DNA of 6,261 nt from Prevotellaceae bacterium (lineage in GTDB: Bacteria > Bacteroidota > Bacteroidia > Bacteroidales > UBA932). Below, piece after piece: positions 1 through 6,261 of the stretch. The position numbers were made by a program, and so were the translations under genes. A model generated the notes under the pieces. That model saw only the letters and a list, made by a program, of their open reading frames with translations, searched no databases and was not told the DNA's origin. Within the stretch, counting starts at the first letter, position 1. Every line of letters starts with the position of its first letter. Location: contig JAIRZR010000438.1 of NCBI GenBank assembly GCA_031267155.1, forward strand, positions 1-6,261, given 5' to 3'.

Positions 1-84
<84 letters not shown>

Positions 85-150
85 AAATTTTTAGTCGGTC
101 AGTAGTGATTGAAAAATAAATAAAATGCAGATGGAATTGGAATATTTTAG

Positions 151-158
151 TATCTTTG
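151..158 (+). promoter_or_regulatory. Bacteroidota -7 promoter element for the glycosyltransferase
   Basis: TATCTTTG matches the Bacteroidota primary-sigma -7 consensus TAnnTTTG exactly. A transcript would begin about 6-8 bases downstream, near 164-166, giving an untranslated leader of about 15 bases before the ATG at 180. I do not see a good -33 TTTG at the usual distance; the TTGG at 137-140 is too close. The -7 match is therefore good but the whole promoter is only moderately supported. The element also argues against the in-frame TTG at 156, which lies inside it. Confidence 0.55.
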
Positions 159-179
159 CGACGAAATTTTAAAAAATAT

Positions 180-983
180 ATGAGTAGAATATTGAATAAT
201 ACGAGCCTTGTGATTGCCATTTATAACAAACCCATTTATTTGGGAAAAGTTTTTGATAGTCTGGCAAAACAAATATGTTTGCCTGCAAATGTAATTTTGG
301 CAGACGATGGTTCGTCTGATGCTGATTTAGATGTATTAATCGATCAATATAAAAAACGGTTACCTGTTCCTTTGGTACGAATTTGGCATGAAGATAAAGG
401 CTGGCGTAAACCGCTTTGTGTAAATAAAGCCGTACATCACGCCAGTGATTATATTATCTTCATTGATGGAGATGTTATAATGCATCCCCGCTTTATAGAA
501 AATCATTGGAAATACAAAAAAACCAATACGGCCATATATGGCACAACTGCAATGTTGTCTCCTGAAATGACTGAAAAACTTTTGAAAATAAAACCTTTTG
601 AAGATGCATGGATAGATAAAAAATACAAAAGGCGCAATACATTATATCTGCCTTTTCCTGTATTTAAGGTTTCCAAAGAATTTGCAGGTCGAAACTTTTC
701 ATTGTATAAGAAAGATTTTGTTGCGGCTAATGGTTACGACAATGATTTAATCGGCGAAGTAGGCTGGGAAGATACGGATTTAAGCTATCGCCTGACAAAT
801 AATGGCGTATCCATAAAACGAGTGTTTGGAAGATGTCTTGGAAAGCATTTGTATCACAAGCTGCATTCTTACTCTTATGCCCGACAAATCGAAAACGAAC
901 GCGATAAGATGCTAAAAGAGCGTATAGAAACAGGTTTTGTTTATGTAAAAAACGGGTATCATGAAGCATTAAGTCAAGAATGA
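180..983 (+). CDS. Family 2 glycosyltransferase (GT-A fold, chondroitin-polymerase-like subgroup)
   Basis: This is a 267-residue inverting sugar transferase that probably moves a sugar from a nucleotide-sugar donor onto a cell-surface glycan such as LPS, O-antigen or capsule. Donor and acceptor cannot be read from the sequence. The opening strand SLVIAIYN (residues 9-16) leads to the donor-site motif ADDGSS (41-46). The metal-binding DxD is D96-G97-D98, in IIFIDGD. A C-terminal acceptor/catalytic block carries GRNFSLYKKDF (170-180) and WEDTDL (196-201). The last motif is shared with the GT2 domain of chondroitin synthases. There is no membrane segment or signal peptide, so it should act on the cytoplasmic face. 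I chose the ATG at 180 because the in-frame TTG at 156 lies inside the promoter element; starting there would add 8 residues. The gene is markedly more AT-rich than the genes after it: 21/60 and 20/60 G+C in the two lines counted (301-360, 541-600). Its stop overlaps an ATG (ATGA, 980-983). Family assignment is firm and the substrate is unknown. Confidence 0.9.
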   Translation: MSRILNNTSLVIAIYNKPIYLGKVFDSLAKQICLPANVILADDGSSDADLDVLIDQYKKRLPVPLVRIWHEDKGWRKPLCVNKAVHHASDYIIFIDGDVIMHPRFIENHWKYKKTNTAIYGTTAMLSPEMTEKLLKIKPFEDAWIDKKYKRRNTLYLPFPVFKVSKEFAGRNFSLYKKDFVAANGYDNDLIGEVGWEDTDLSYRLTNNGVSIKRVFGRCLGKHLYHKLHSYSYARQIENERDKMLKERIETGFVYVKNGYHEALSQE

Positions 984-1014
984 CCGAAAGCAGACCCCGA
1001 TTTTTGAAAGAATA

Positions 1015-2343
1015 TTGAATAAAAGAACATTGGAGAATAAGTATAGGAACAGGATAAATATCGTTACTCTGGGCTGCTCGAAGAACATTGTCGATTCGGA
1101 ATTTCTGATTGCCCAGCTTTCCGGAAATAAGTTTGAAGTAGTGCACGACTCCAATGATGAATCGGCAAAAACAGTGATTATCAACACTTGCGGATTTATC
1201 AGGGAAGCAAAGGAAGAATCAATAAACACAATTCTGAATTTTGCGCGGGCGAAGGAAGCCGGAATGATTGACCGGCTATTCGTGTTCGGATGTCTGGCAG
1301 AGCGGTATAAAAACGAGTTAAGGAGCGAAATTCCCGAAGTGGACGATTTTTTCGGAGCAAAAAATATGCAGGAAATAATCAGGGCGATGGGAGGAAATTT
1401 CAGGGATGAACTCCTTGGAGACAGGATCATTACAACGCCCCGGCATTATGCCTACCTGAAAATATCGGAAGGCTGCAACAGAATTTGCAGCTATTGCGCT
1501 ATTCCGCTGATACGGGGAAAACATGTCTCGGAACCGATTGAACAGCTGGTGAATCAGGCACGGAAGTTAGCCGCCGGAGGAGTGAGGGAATTGCTGGTGA
1601 TAGCTCAGGATTCCACATACTACGGTCTGGATTTGTATAAAAAGCAGAAGATAGCGGAACTGTTAAGAAAACTATCTGAAGTGTCTGGTATTGAATGGAT
1701 ACGCCTGCATTATGCCTATCCGGCTTCCTTCCCTGACGACTTGATATGCGAAATAAGGGACAATCCCAAGGTATGCAAATATCTGGATATCCCGTTTCAG
1801 CACATCAGCGACAGGGTTCTTGACAGGATGAGACGGGGAATATCCAAAAAGGAAACATACAGCCTTATAGAGCGAATCCGAAAGGAAATACCCGAAATCG
1901 CCCTTAGAACGACCTTGTTGACAGGACATCCGGGAGAAACGGAAACGGCATTTGGCGAGTTGAAACAGTTCGTCAAAGACATGCGTTTTGAACGTTTGGG
2001 CGTTTTCCCCTATTCGGAAGAGGAAGGAACATATTCCGCCCTCAATTTTCAAGACTCCACAAGCAACCGCAGGAAAAATGAAAGGGCAAACGAAATCATG
2101 TCTATACAGAATAAAATATCGGGCGACATGAATCTTGCCAAAAAAGGTCAGTATATGACGGTTATCATAGACAAAATCGAAGACGACTTCATCATTGCCC
2201 GTTCTGAACACGATTCTCCCGAAATAGATCAGGAAGTTCTTATCTATAAGACTGCCGCTGTGCCGGTCGTTTCCGGCGATTTTGTAAAAGTGAAAATCGT
2301 TGATACTGACGATTATGATTTGTATGCAGATATTCAAAGCTGA
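1015..2343 (+). CDS. rimO: Ribosomal protein S12 methylthiotransferase RimO
   Basis: This is a radical-SAM enzyme that adds a beta-methylthio group to a conserved aspartate of ribosomal protein S12 (Asp88 in E. coli numbering). It works in the cytoplasm with two 4Fe-4S clusters. All three family domains are present in 442 residues. The N-terminal methylthiotransferase domain (about 14-130) has cluster cysteines C21 (TLGCSKN), C59 (NTCGF) and C93 (GCLAERY). The radical-SAM core (about 145-375) has C154-x3-C158-x2-C161 in EGCNRICSYCAIP. The C-terminal TRAM domain (about 377-440) ends in DDYDLYA. The EVDDFFG stretch, SYCAIP and DSPEIDQEVLI favour RimO over the tRNA enzyme MiaB. The frame is open only from the TAA at 970-972 and has no ATG before the conserved core, so the start is probably the TTG at 1015, preceded by a weak GAAAG (1006-1010). 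The TTG at 1030 or an ATT at 1000 are alternatives. It lies 31 bases after the glycosyltransferase and is probably cotranscribed with it. Confidence 0.96.
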   Translation: MNKRTLENKYRNRINIVTLGCSKNIVDSEFLIAQLSGNKFEVVHDSNDESAKTVIINTCGFIREAKEESINTILNFARAKEAGMIDRLFVFGCLAERYKNELRSEIPEVDDFFGAKNMQEIIRAMGGNFRDELLGDRIITTPRHYAYLKISEGCNRICSYCAIPLIRGKHVSEPIEQLVNQARKLAAGGVRELLVIAQDSTYYGLDLYKKQKIAELLRKLSEVSGIEWIRLHYAYPASFPDDLICEIRDNPKVCKYLDIPFQHISDRVLDRMRRGISKKETYSLIERIRKEIPEIALRTTLLTGHPGETETAFGELKQFVKDMRFERLGVFPYSEEEGTYSALNFQDSTSNRRKNERANEIMSIQNKISGDMNLAKKGQYMTVIIDKIEDDFIIARSEHDSPEIDQEVLIYKTAAVPVVSGDFVKVKIVDTDDYDLYADIQS

Positions 2344-2351
2344 TATAACTC

Positions 2352-2381
2352 AATTATTTTCGCCTGAAGGCGAAAGTAATT
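2352..2381. terminator. Strong symmetrical hairpin after rimO, likely terminator
   Basis: AATTATTTTCGCC (2352-2364) and GGCGAAAGTAATT (2369-2381) form a 13-base-pair stem with one G-T wobble (2357/2376) and a TGAA loop (2365-2368). The hairpin begins 8 bases after the rimO stop codon. The GC pairs at the top of the stem are flanked by A/T pairs, so U-rich sequence lies within the 3' arm on one strand only weakly. It could end transcription, or stabilise the 3' end of the glycosyltransferase-rimO message. The stem is certain from the sequence; terminator function is inferred from position. Confidence 0.7.
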
Positions 2382-2583
2382 AGTCTTGTATTGGAATTAT
2401 GAATTATATTGTGATGCATTGCACAATTTACAATTCGTTCAAGGATGAAAGAATACAGTACGGACGAATTTATATCTGGATGCACTGTCAACCCCCTGCG
2501 AGATGCGGCTTCATTAACATATTGTCATGCTGGCATATCCGGGCATTGCCGCATTATTTTTTTCTCAGTCTTCAAACTTTGAT

Positions 2584-2591
2584 TAAATTTG
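2584..2591 (+). promoter_or_regulatory. Bacteroidota -7 promoter element for glyS
   Basis: TAAATTTG matches TAnnTTTG exactly and is followed by GCGG. Transcription would start near 2597-2599, about 25 bases before the glyS ATG. A T-rich stretch (2556-2563) sits where the -33 element should be, but it reads TTTC rather than TTTG at the best spacing. There is no Shine-Dalgarno sequence before the ATG, which is usual in this phylum. The position after the rimO hairpin and just before glyS supports it as the promoter of the glyS-peptidase unit. Confidence 0.6.
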
Positions 2592-2622
2592 CGGCTCGAA
2601 TTTTTAGATATTTTAGAATCAG

Positions 2623-4197
2623 ATGACACAGGAAGAACTTTTTAAGAAATTGATAGCGCACTGCAAGGAATACGGTTATATTTTTCCTTCGAGCGAGATA
2701 TATGACGGTCTTGGAGCTGTTTACGATTATGGACAGAACGGCGTAGAGCTGAAAAACAACATCAAACGCTACTGGTGGGAAGCAATGGTGAAGTCGCACG
2801 AAAATATTGTCGGCATTGATTCGGCAATTTTCATGCATCCGAAAATCTGGGAAGCCTCCGGACACGTTGGCGCTTTCAACGACCCCCTGATCGACAACAG
2901 GGATTCGAAAAAACGTTACAGGGCAGACGTCCTGATTGAGGAATATATCGCAAAACTGGAAGAAAAGACAGAAAAGGAAATCGCAAAGGGAAAGAAGAAA
3001 TTCGGCGATTCTTTCGATGAAGTTCAGTTCCGCGCCACGAATCCCAATGTTCTCCGTACCGCCGGCAAAATCGAGGAAGTGAAAGGCAGGATGAAAAACG
3101 CTCTCAATTCGAACGATCTGAATCAGTTAAGAGACATCATAATCGACTGTGAAATCGCATGTCCCATATCCGGAACACGAAACTGGACGGAAGTGCGGCA
3201 GTTCAACCTGATGTTTTCCACGCAAATGGGTTCGGTGAGCAGCGATACGAATATGATATACCTGCGTCCCGAAACGGCTCAGGGCATATTTGTGAATTTC
3301 CTCAATGTCCAGAAAACCGGCAGGATGAAAGTACCCTTTGGCATTGCCCAGATCGGGAAAGCATTCAGGAACGAAATCGTTGCACGTCAGTTTATATTCC
3401 GCATGCGCGAATTTGAACAGATGGAAATGCAGTTTTTTGTCCGTCCCGGCGAGGAAATCAAATGGTACGAATACTGGAAAAATGTACGCATGGAATGGCA
3501 CCGTTCCCTGGGCTTCGGAAATGACAGATACCGCTTCCACGACCACGACAAGCTTGCCCACTATGCAAATGCCGCCGCCGACATCGAGTTTAATTTCCCG
3601 TTCGGATTCAAGGAAGTGGAAGGAATACATTCGAGAACGGATTTCGATTTGGGGAATCATCAAAAGTTTTCAGGTAAGAAAATACAGTATTTCGACCCCG
3701 ACAGCAACGAAAGCTACGTCCCATACGTAATCGAAACGTCGATAGGCGTCGACCGCACGGTTCTGCTGGTTCTCTCGGCTTCGTACTCGGAAGAGACTGT
3801 TGTCAAGGATAATGGCGAAACAGACGAGAGGGTTGTCCTGCGCATTCCCCCGATACTTGCCCCGGTGAAATTTGCAGTATTGCCCCTGGTCAAAAAAGAC
3901 GGGCTTCCCGAAAAGGCAAAGGAAATCATGAACACACTGAAATTCGAGTATAACAGCCAGTATGACGAAAAGGACACTATCGGGAAACGTTACCGCCGTC
4001 AGGACGCTATCGGCACGCCGTTCTGCATAACGATAGACAATCAGACGCTTGCAGACGATACCGTCACAATACGCCATCGGGACACAATGGCTCAGGAGCG
4101 GGTTCCCCTTGAATCCCTGTCATCTGTCCTGGACAGGCTGGTAAACATGAAATACCGTTTACAGAATCTGGAATTAGAAACTAATAAATATCAATAA
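2623..4197 (+). CDS. glyS: Glycyl-tRNA synthetase, dimeric (alpha2) class II type
   Basis: This cytoplasmic enzyme charges tRNA-Gly with glycine using ATP. It is the single-chain, homodimeric form, not the alpha2-beta2 form of Proteobacteria. The 524 residues are full length. The class II catalytic core shows LRPETAQGIF (214-223), motif 2 from F248-R249-N250-E251 to EFEQMEMQFF (263-272), the glycine-site loop EGIHSRTDFDL (333-343) and motif 3 ETSIGVDR (371-378). The C-terminal anticodon-binding domain starts at about 412 (APVKFAVLPLVKKDG) and contains YDEKDTIGKRYRRQDAIGTP (447-466). A lysine/glutamate-rich helical insertion (about 103-175) precedes CPISGTRNWTEVRQFNLMF (180-198), as in other Bacteroidota enzymes I know. 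Motif 3 is followed by TVLLVLSASYSEE, where relatives more often have MFLAVL; this should not affect the key arginine. The ATG at 2623 gives the expected N-terminus. The S41 peptidase gene starts one base after its stop, so the two are almost certainly cotranscribed. Confidence 0.97.
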   Translation: MTQEELFKKLIAHCKEYGYIFPSSEIYDGLGAVYDYGQNGVELKNNIKRYWWEAMVKSHENIVGIDSAIFMHPKIWEASGHVGAFNDPLIDNRDSKKRYRADVLIEEYIAKLEEKTEKEIAKGKKKFGDSFDEVQFRATNPNVLRTAGKIEEVKGRMKNALNSNDLNQLRDIIIDCEIACPISGTRNWTEVRQFNLMFSTQMGSVSSDTNMIYLRPETAQGIFVNFLNVQKTGRMKVPFGIAQIGKAFRNEIVARQFIFRMREFEQMEMQFFVRPGEEIKWYEYWKNVRMEWHRSLGFGNDRYRFHDHDKLAHYANAAADIEFNFPFGFKEVEGIHSRTDFDLGNHQKFSGKKIQYFDPDSNESYVPYVIETSIGVDRTVLLVLSASYSEETVVKDNGETDERVVLRIPPILAPVKFAVLPLVKKDGLPEKAKEIMNTLKFEYNSQYDEKDTIGKRYRRQDAIGTPFCITIDNQTLADDTVTIRHRDTMAQERVPLESLSSVLDRLVNMKYRLQNLELETNKYQ

Positions 4198-4198
4198 A

Positions 4199-5797
4199 TT
4201 GAAAATAATTTTTAGACTGTTACCCGCAGTAATTTTCCTGGTTTCAACTTTTGCCGCTCATGCTCAAAAGCCTGACATCATCACCGATGTGTCGATAAAC
4301 AAGTACCGCAGGCTGCTTCATCTCATCAGCATCTATTATATAGACACTGTAAATCAGCAACAGATTGTCGAAAAAGCCATAGTCGGCACACTGAAGACTC
4401 TTGACCCGCATTCGTATTATATCTCGAAAGAGGAATACAAAGCGGCAACAGAGCCTCTGGAAGGAAATTTTGACGGAATAGGAATCGAATTTAATATACT
4501 GGAAGATACACTGATCGTAGTGTCTCCACTCTCGGGAGGACCTTCGGAAAAAGTGGGCCTGATGAGCGGAGACCGCATAATCGCGGTTGATGGAAAAAGC
4601 GTTGCAAACATAAACCTTACAATCGAAAAGGTACATTCCCTGCTTCGGGGTCCCAAGGGAAGTCAGATATCGGTAGGCGTAAAACGCGGCAGTTCCCTGA
4701 TTGACTTTGAAATCGTGCGCGATAAAATTCCAATCAACAGCGTCGACGCCGCTTACGAAATAAAGCCCGGACTTGCATATCTCAAGCTGAGCCGTTTTGC
4801 CAAAAGTTCCATGAGCGAAATCGAGGAATCGTTCAGCAAATTCAGGAATCCCAAATCGCTGATTCTGGATTTAAGAGGCAACGGCGGAGGATTTATGAAC
4901 ATTGCAAACGCTCTGGCTGACCAGTTTTTCGGCGACGGGAAACTTCTCGTATATACTGAAGGCAGGTTTTTCCCTGTCCAAAAGGAAATGTCAACCGATA
5001 AGGGTCTATTCAAAAACGGGAATCTTGTCGTTCTCATCGATGAAGCATCGGCTTCGGCAAGCGAAATCGTATCCGGCGCAATTCAGGATCAGGACAGGGG
5101 GATTATTATCGGACGGCGTTCTTTCGGGAAGGGCCTGGTGCAGACCGAATTTCCCATGGGCGACGGCTCTGCCGTGCGCCTGACCATTGCAAGATACCAT
5201 ACTCCTTCGGGTCGCGCAATTCAATCGCCTTACGAAAAGGGTAAAACCGAACAGTATTACAAAAATCTCAGCGACAGGGTTATGGCAGAGGCTTTCAGCG
5301 CCGACAGCATAGTGTTTCCCGATTCGTTGAAATATAATACGCTGGTTAATAATCGCACCGTATATGGAGGCGGAGGAATTATGCCCGATATTTATGTCCC
5401 GCTGGACACTTCGAAATATTCGAAATACAGCGGAGCCCTGAACAGGAAAAATGTTGTTTTCCAGTTTGTATCGACCTACATGGATAAAAACAGGAAAACG
5501 TTCGGCAATAAATACAGGACTCTCGACGCTTTCAAACAGTCCTTTGCCGTAAGCGATGATTTATTCGGCGAAATGATTGCCTTCGGCGAAAAGGAAGGAG
5601 TCCCCATAGATGAGGAAGGAATAAAAATATCGGGAACCCATATAAGACAGTATATGAAAGCGCTCATCGCCCGCAGCCTGTTCGATTATTCCGCTTATTT
5701 CATGATAATGAACGAAGGAGACAGTGTTTACGAGAAAGCAATCGAAGTGCTGGATAACTGGGATAAATACAAGAAAGAATGTCTTAAAGAAAAATAG
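4199..5797 (+). CDS. Secreted S41 family C-terminal-processing peptidase with PDZ domain
   Basis: This is a periplasmic serine protease of the Prc/CtpA family, which trims or degrades envelope proteins from the C-terminus. Residues 1-22 form a classical signal peptide (MKIIF, hydrophobic core LLPAVIFLVSTFA, then AHA-Q cleavage). There is no lipobox cysteine, so it should be soluble or peripherally attached. A short helical region (about 30-85) leads to a PDZ domain (about 88-165) with the ligand loop FDGIGIEF and the GLMSGDRIIAVDG stretch. The protease domain (about 190-400) contains LDLRGNGGG (223-231). The probable catalytic pair is S286 in ASASASEI and K311 in SFGKGLVQ; the 25-residue spacing matches Prc and CtpB. 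The C-terminal extension (about 415-532) is typical of Bacteroidota members. The frame opens after a TAG at 4175-4177 and has no ATG before the signal peptide, so the TTG at 4199 is the start. There is no obvious Shine-Dalgarno. Translation is probably coupled to glyS. Substrates are unknown. Confidence 0.95.
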   Translation: MKIIFRLLPAVIFLVSTFAAHAQKPDIITDVSINKYRRLLHLISIYYIDTVNQQQIVEKAIVGTLKTLDPHSYYISKEEYKAATEPLEGNFDGIGIEFNILEDTLIVVSPLSGGPSEKVGLMSGDRIIAVDGKSVANINLTIEKVHSLLRGPKGSQISVGVKRGSSLIDFEIVRDKIPINSVDAAYEIKPGLAYLKLSRFAKSSMSEIEESFSKFRNPKSLILDLRGNGGGFMNIANALADQFFGDGKLLVYTEGRFFPVQKEMSTDKGLFKNGNLVVLIDEASASASEIVSGAIQDQDRGIIIGRRSFGKGLVQTEFPMGDGSAVRLTIARYHTPSGRAIQSPYEKGKTEQYYKNLSDRVMAEAFSADSIVFPDSLKYNTLVNNRTVYGGGGIMPDIYVPLDTSKYSKYSGALNRKNVVFQFVSTYMDKNRKTFGNKYRTLDAFKQSFAVSDDLFGEMIAFGEKEGVPIDEEGIKISGTHIRQYMKALIARSLFDYSAYFMIMNEGDSVYEKAIEVLDNWDKYKKECLKEK

Positions 5798-5942
5798 CTC
5801 CGTTCTATAATTTCATAATCCGGCTACTTTATTCAACATTGACGCTTTCGGCAAACAGGAAGAATATTCGGCTTGGAATTTCTTCGGATGGGCTGTAAAA
5901 AAAATCTTTTATTGCCTCAAAAATATCTGTTCAAAGTTTCCC

Positions 5943-5977
5943 TGAAGAAAAAAATAGCTTTTTTTCGTAGCACTTCA
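5943..5977 (+). terminator. A/T-rich hairpin downstream of the peptidase, possible terminator
   Basis: GAAAAAAA (5947-5954) and TTTTTTTC (5959-5966) are inverted repeats around the loop TAGC. The outer arms TGAAG (5943-5947) and CTTCA (5973-5977) can pair if the 3' side bulges, using G5947 in only one of the two. The U-rich 3' arm suits intrinsic termination, but the stem has almost no GC and lies about 150 bases after the peptidase stop codon. It could also be chance in AT-rich DNA. No better terminator is visible between 5798 and 5940. Confidence 0.35.
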
Positions 5978-6053
5978 AAAAGAAAAATAATTTTTAAATA
6001 CAACAATTACAGATAAATAAAAATTTTTTTAACATTTTTTTAATTAAATTGTT

Positions 6054-6082
6054 TTTGATATTGAATTTTTTTTTTAATTTTG
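6054..6082 (+). promoter_or_regulatory. Bacteroidota primary-sigma promoter (-33 TTTG, -7 TAATTTTG)
   Basis: TTTG at 6054-6057, a 17-base spacer and TAATTTTG at 6075-6082 fit the phylum's -33/-7 pattern (TTTG and TAnnTTTG). Of the -7 sites in the window, this one has the best matching -33. Transcription would begin near 6088-6090 and run rightward, through the short frame at 6097-6144 and the sigma-54-type site, into the AG repeat. No clear gene follows inside the window, so the target lies beyond the right edge or is a short RNA. The run of T in the spacer raises the chance of an accidental match. Confidence 0.5.
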
Positions 6083-6131
6083 CATCGTTATATGAAATGA
6101 TTTTTAGATATAAAAAGTTAAAGTATTTTTT

Positions 6132-6261
<130 letters not shown>

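Larger units (their letters stand above)
5798..6131. other. AT-rich intergenic region with T-tracts and no convincing gene
   Basis: This stretch follows the last clear gene and has no reading frame of believable length on either strand. It becomes strongly A/T-rich after about 5940. Runs of T at 6024-6030, 6035-6041, 6052-6056 and 6066-6075 sit just upstream of, or overlapping, the promoter described at 6054-6082. They may curve the DNA or simply exclude nucleosome-like proteins. A 15-codon frame (6097-6144, ATG to TAA, ending in FLWFV) begins about 15 bases after that promoter, but it is too short to call a gene. No tRNA, riboswitch or other RNA fold that I recognise is present. Confidence 0.6.

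Noticed and set aside
156..179. TTG at 156 as the glycosyltransferase start
   Set aside because: It lies inside the TATCTTTG promoter element, so it could not be in the transcript. The ATG at 180 fits the family N-terminus.
727..1524. Overlapping minus-strand frames across the glycosyltransferase and the start of rimO
   Set aside because: They are antisense shadows of two well-recognised genes, with no family resemblance and low-complexity protein sequence.
2399..2626. A 75-codon + strand frame in the rimO-glyS spacer
   Set aside because: It has an odd composition rich in Cys, His and Tyr, resembles no family, contains the glyS promoter element, and overlaps the glyS start. It looks like a chance open frame.
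3127..4077. Long antisense and alternative-frame open frames inside glyS
   Set aside because: They arise from the codon pattern of glyS. The synthetase is intact and strongly conserved in its own frame.
5796..5832. A hairpin from AGCTCCG to CGGCT just after the peptidase stop
   Set aside because: It pairs only a few bases with a bulge and a long loop, so it is too weak to call a terminator.

Overview
The window reads as a Bacteroidota (probably Bacteroidales) chromosome fragment. The rimO, glycyl-tRNA synthetase and S41 peptidase proteins have the form I know from Bacteroidales. Shine-Dalgarno sequences are weak or absent, and at least three spacers carry the Bacteroidota -7 element TAnnTTTG (151-158, 2584-2591, 6075-6082). 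Both ends are low-complexity DNA: a 67-base C run at the left and an (AG)19 tract at the right. The odd length and these two ends suggest a whole contig that broke at sequence the assembler could not cross. That is inference.

Layout, all on the + strand: 1-84 poly-C; 85-179 promoter region; 180-983 a family 2 glycosyltransferase, clearly more AT-rich than its neighbours; 1015-2343 rimO; 2344-2622 a spacer with a strong symmetrical hairpin and the promoter of the next unit; 2623-4197 glyS; 4199-5797 a secreted S41 C-terminal-processing peptidase one base after glyS; 5798-6261 a 464-base AT-rich region without a convincing gene. Every sizeable minus-strand reading frame is a shadow of these genes.

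There are probably two transcription units. The first is glycosyltransferase plus rimO, with possible stop/start coupling through a 12-codon mini-frame, ending at the hairpin at 2352-2381. The second is glyS plus the S41 peptidase, ending near the A/T-rich hairpin at about 5943-5977. RimO modifies ribosomal protein S12 and GlyRS charges tRNA-Gly, so the core is translation housekeeping. The glycosyltransferase and the periplasmic protease serve the cell envelope and are probably linked only by position.

The part most worth attention is the right end. There a housekeeping-type promoter (6054-6082) is followed by a palindrome (6180-6189) and an exact match to the sigma-54 -24/-12 consensus (6209-6224). 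The last base of that match begins the dinucleotide repeat, so the predicted transcription start lies inside the repeat. Whatever this promoter controls lies beyond the window. I found no RNA gene, CRISPR array, insertion sequence or clear new multi-gene system.
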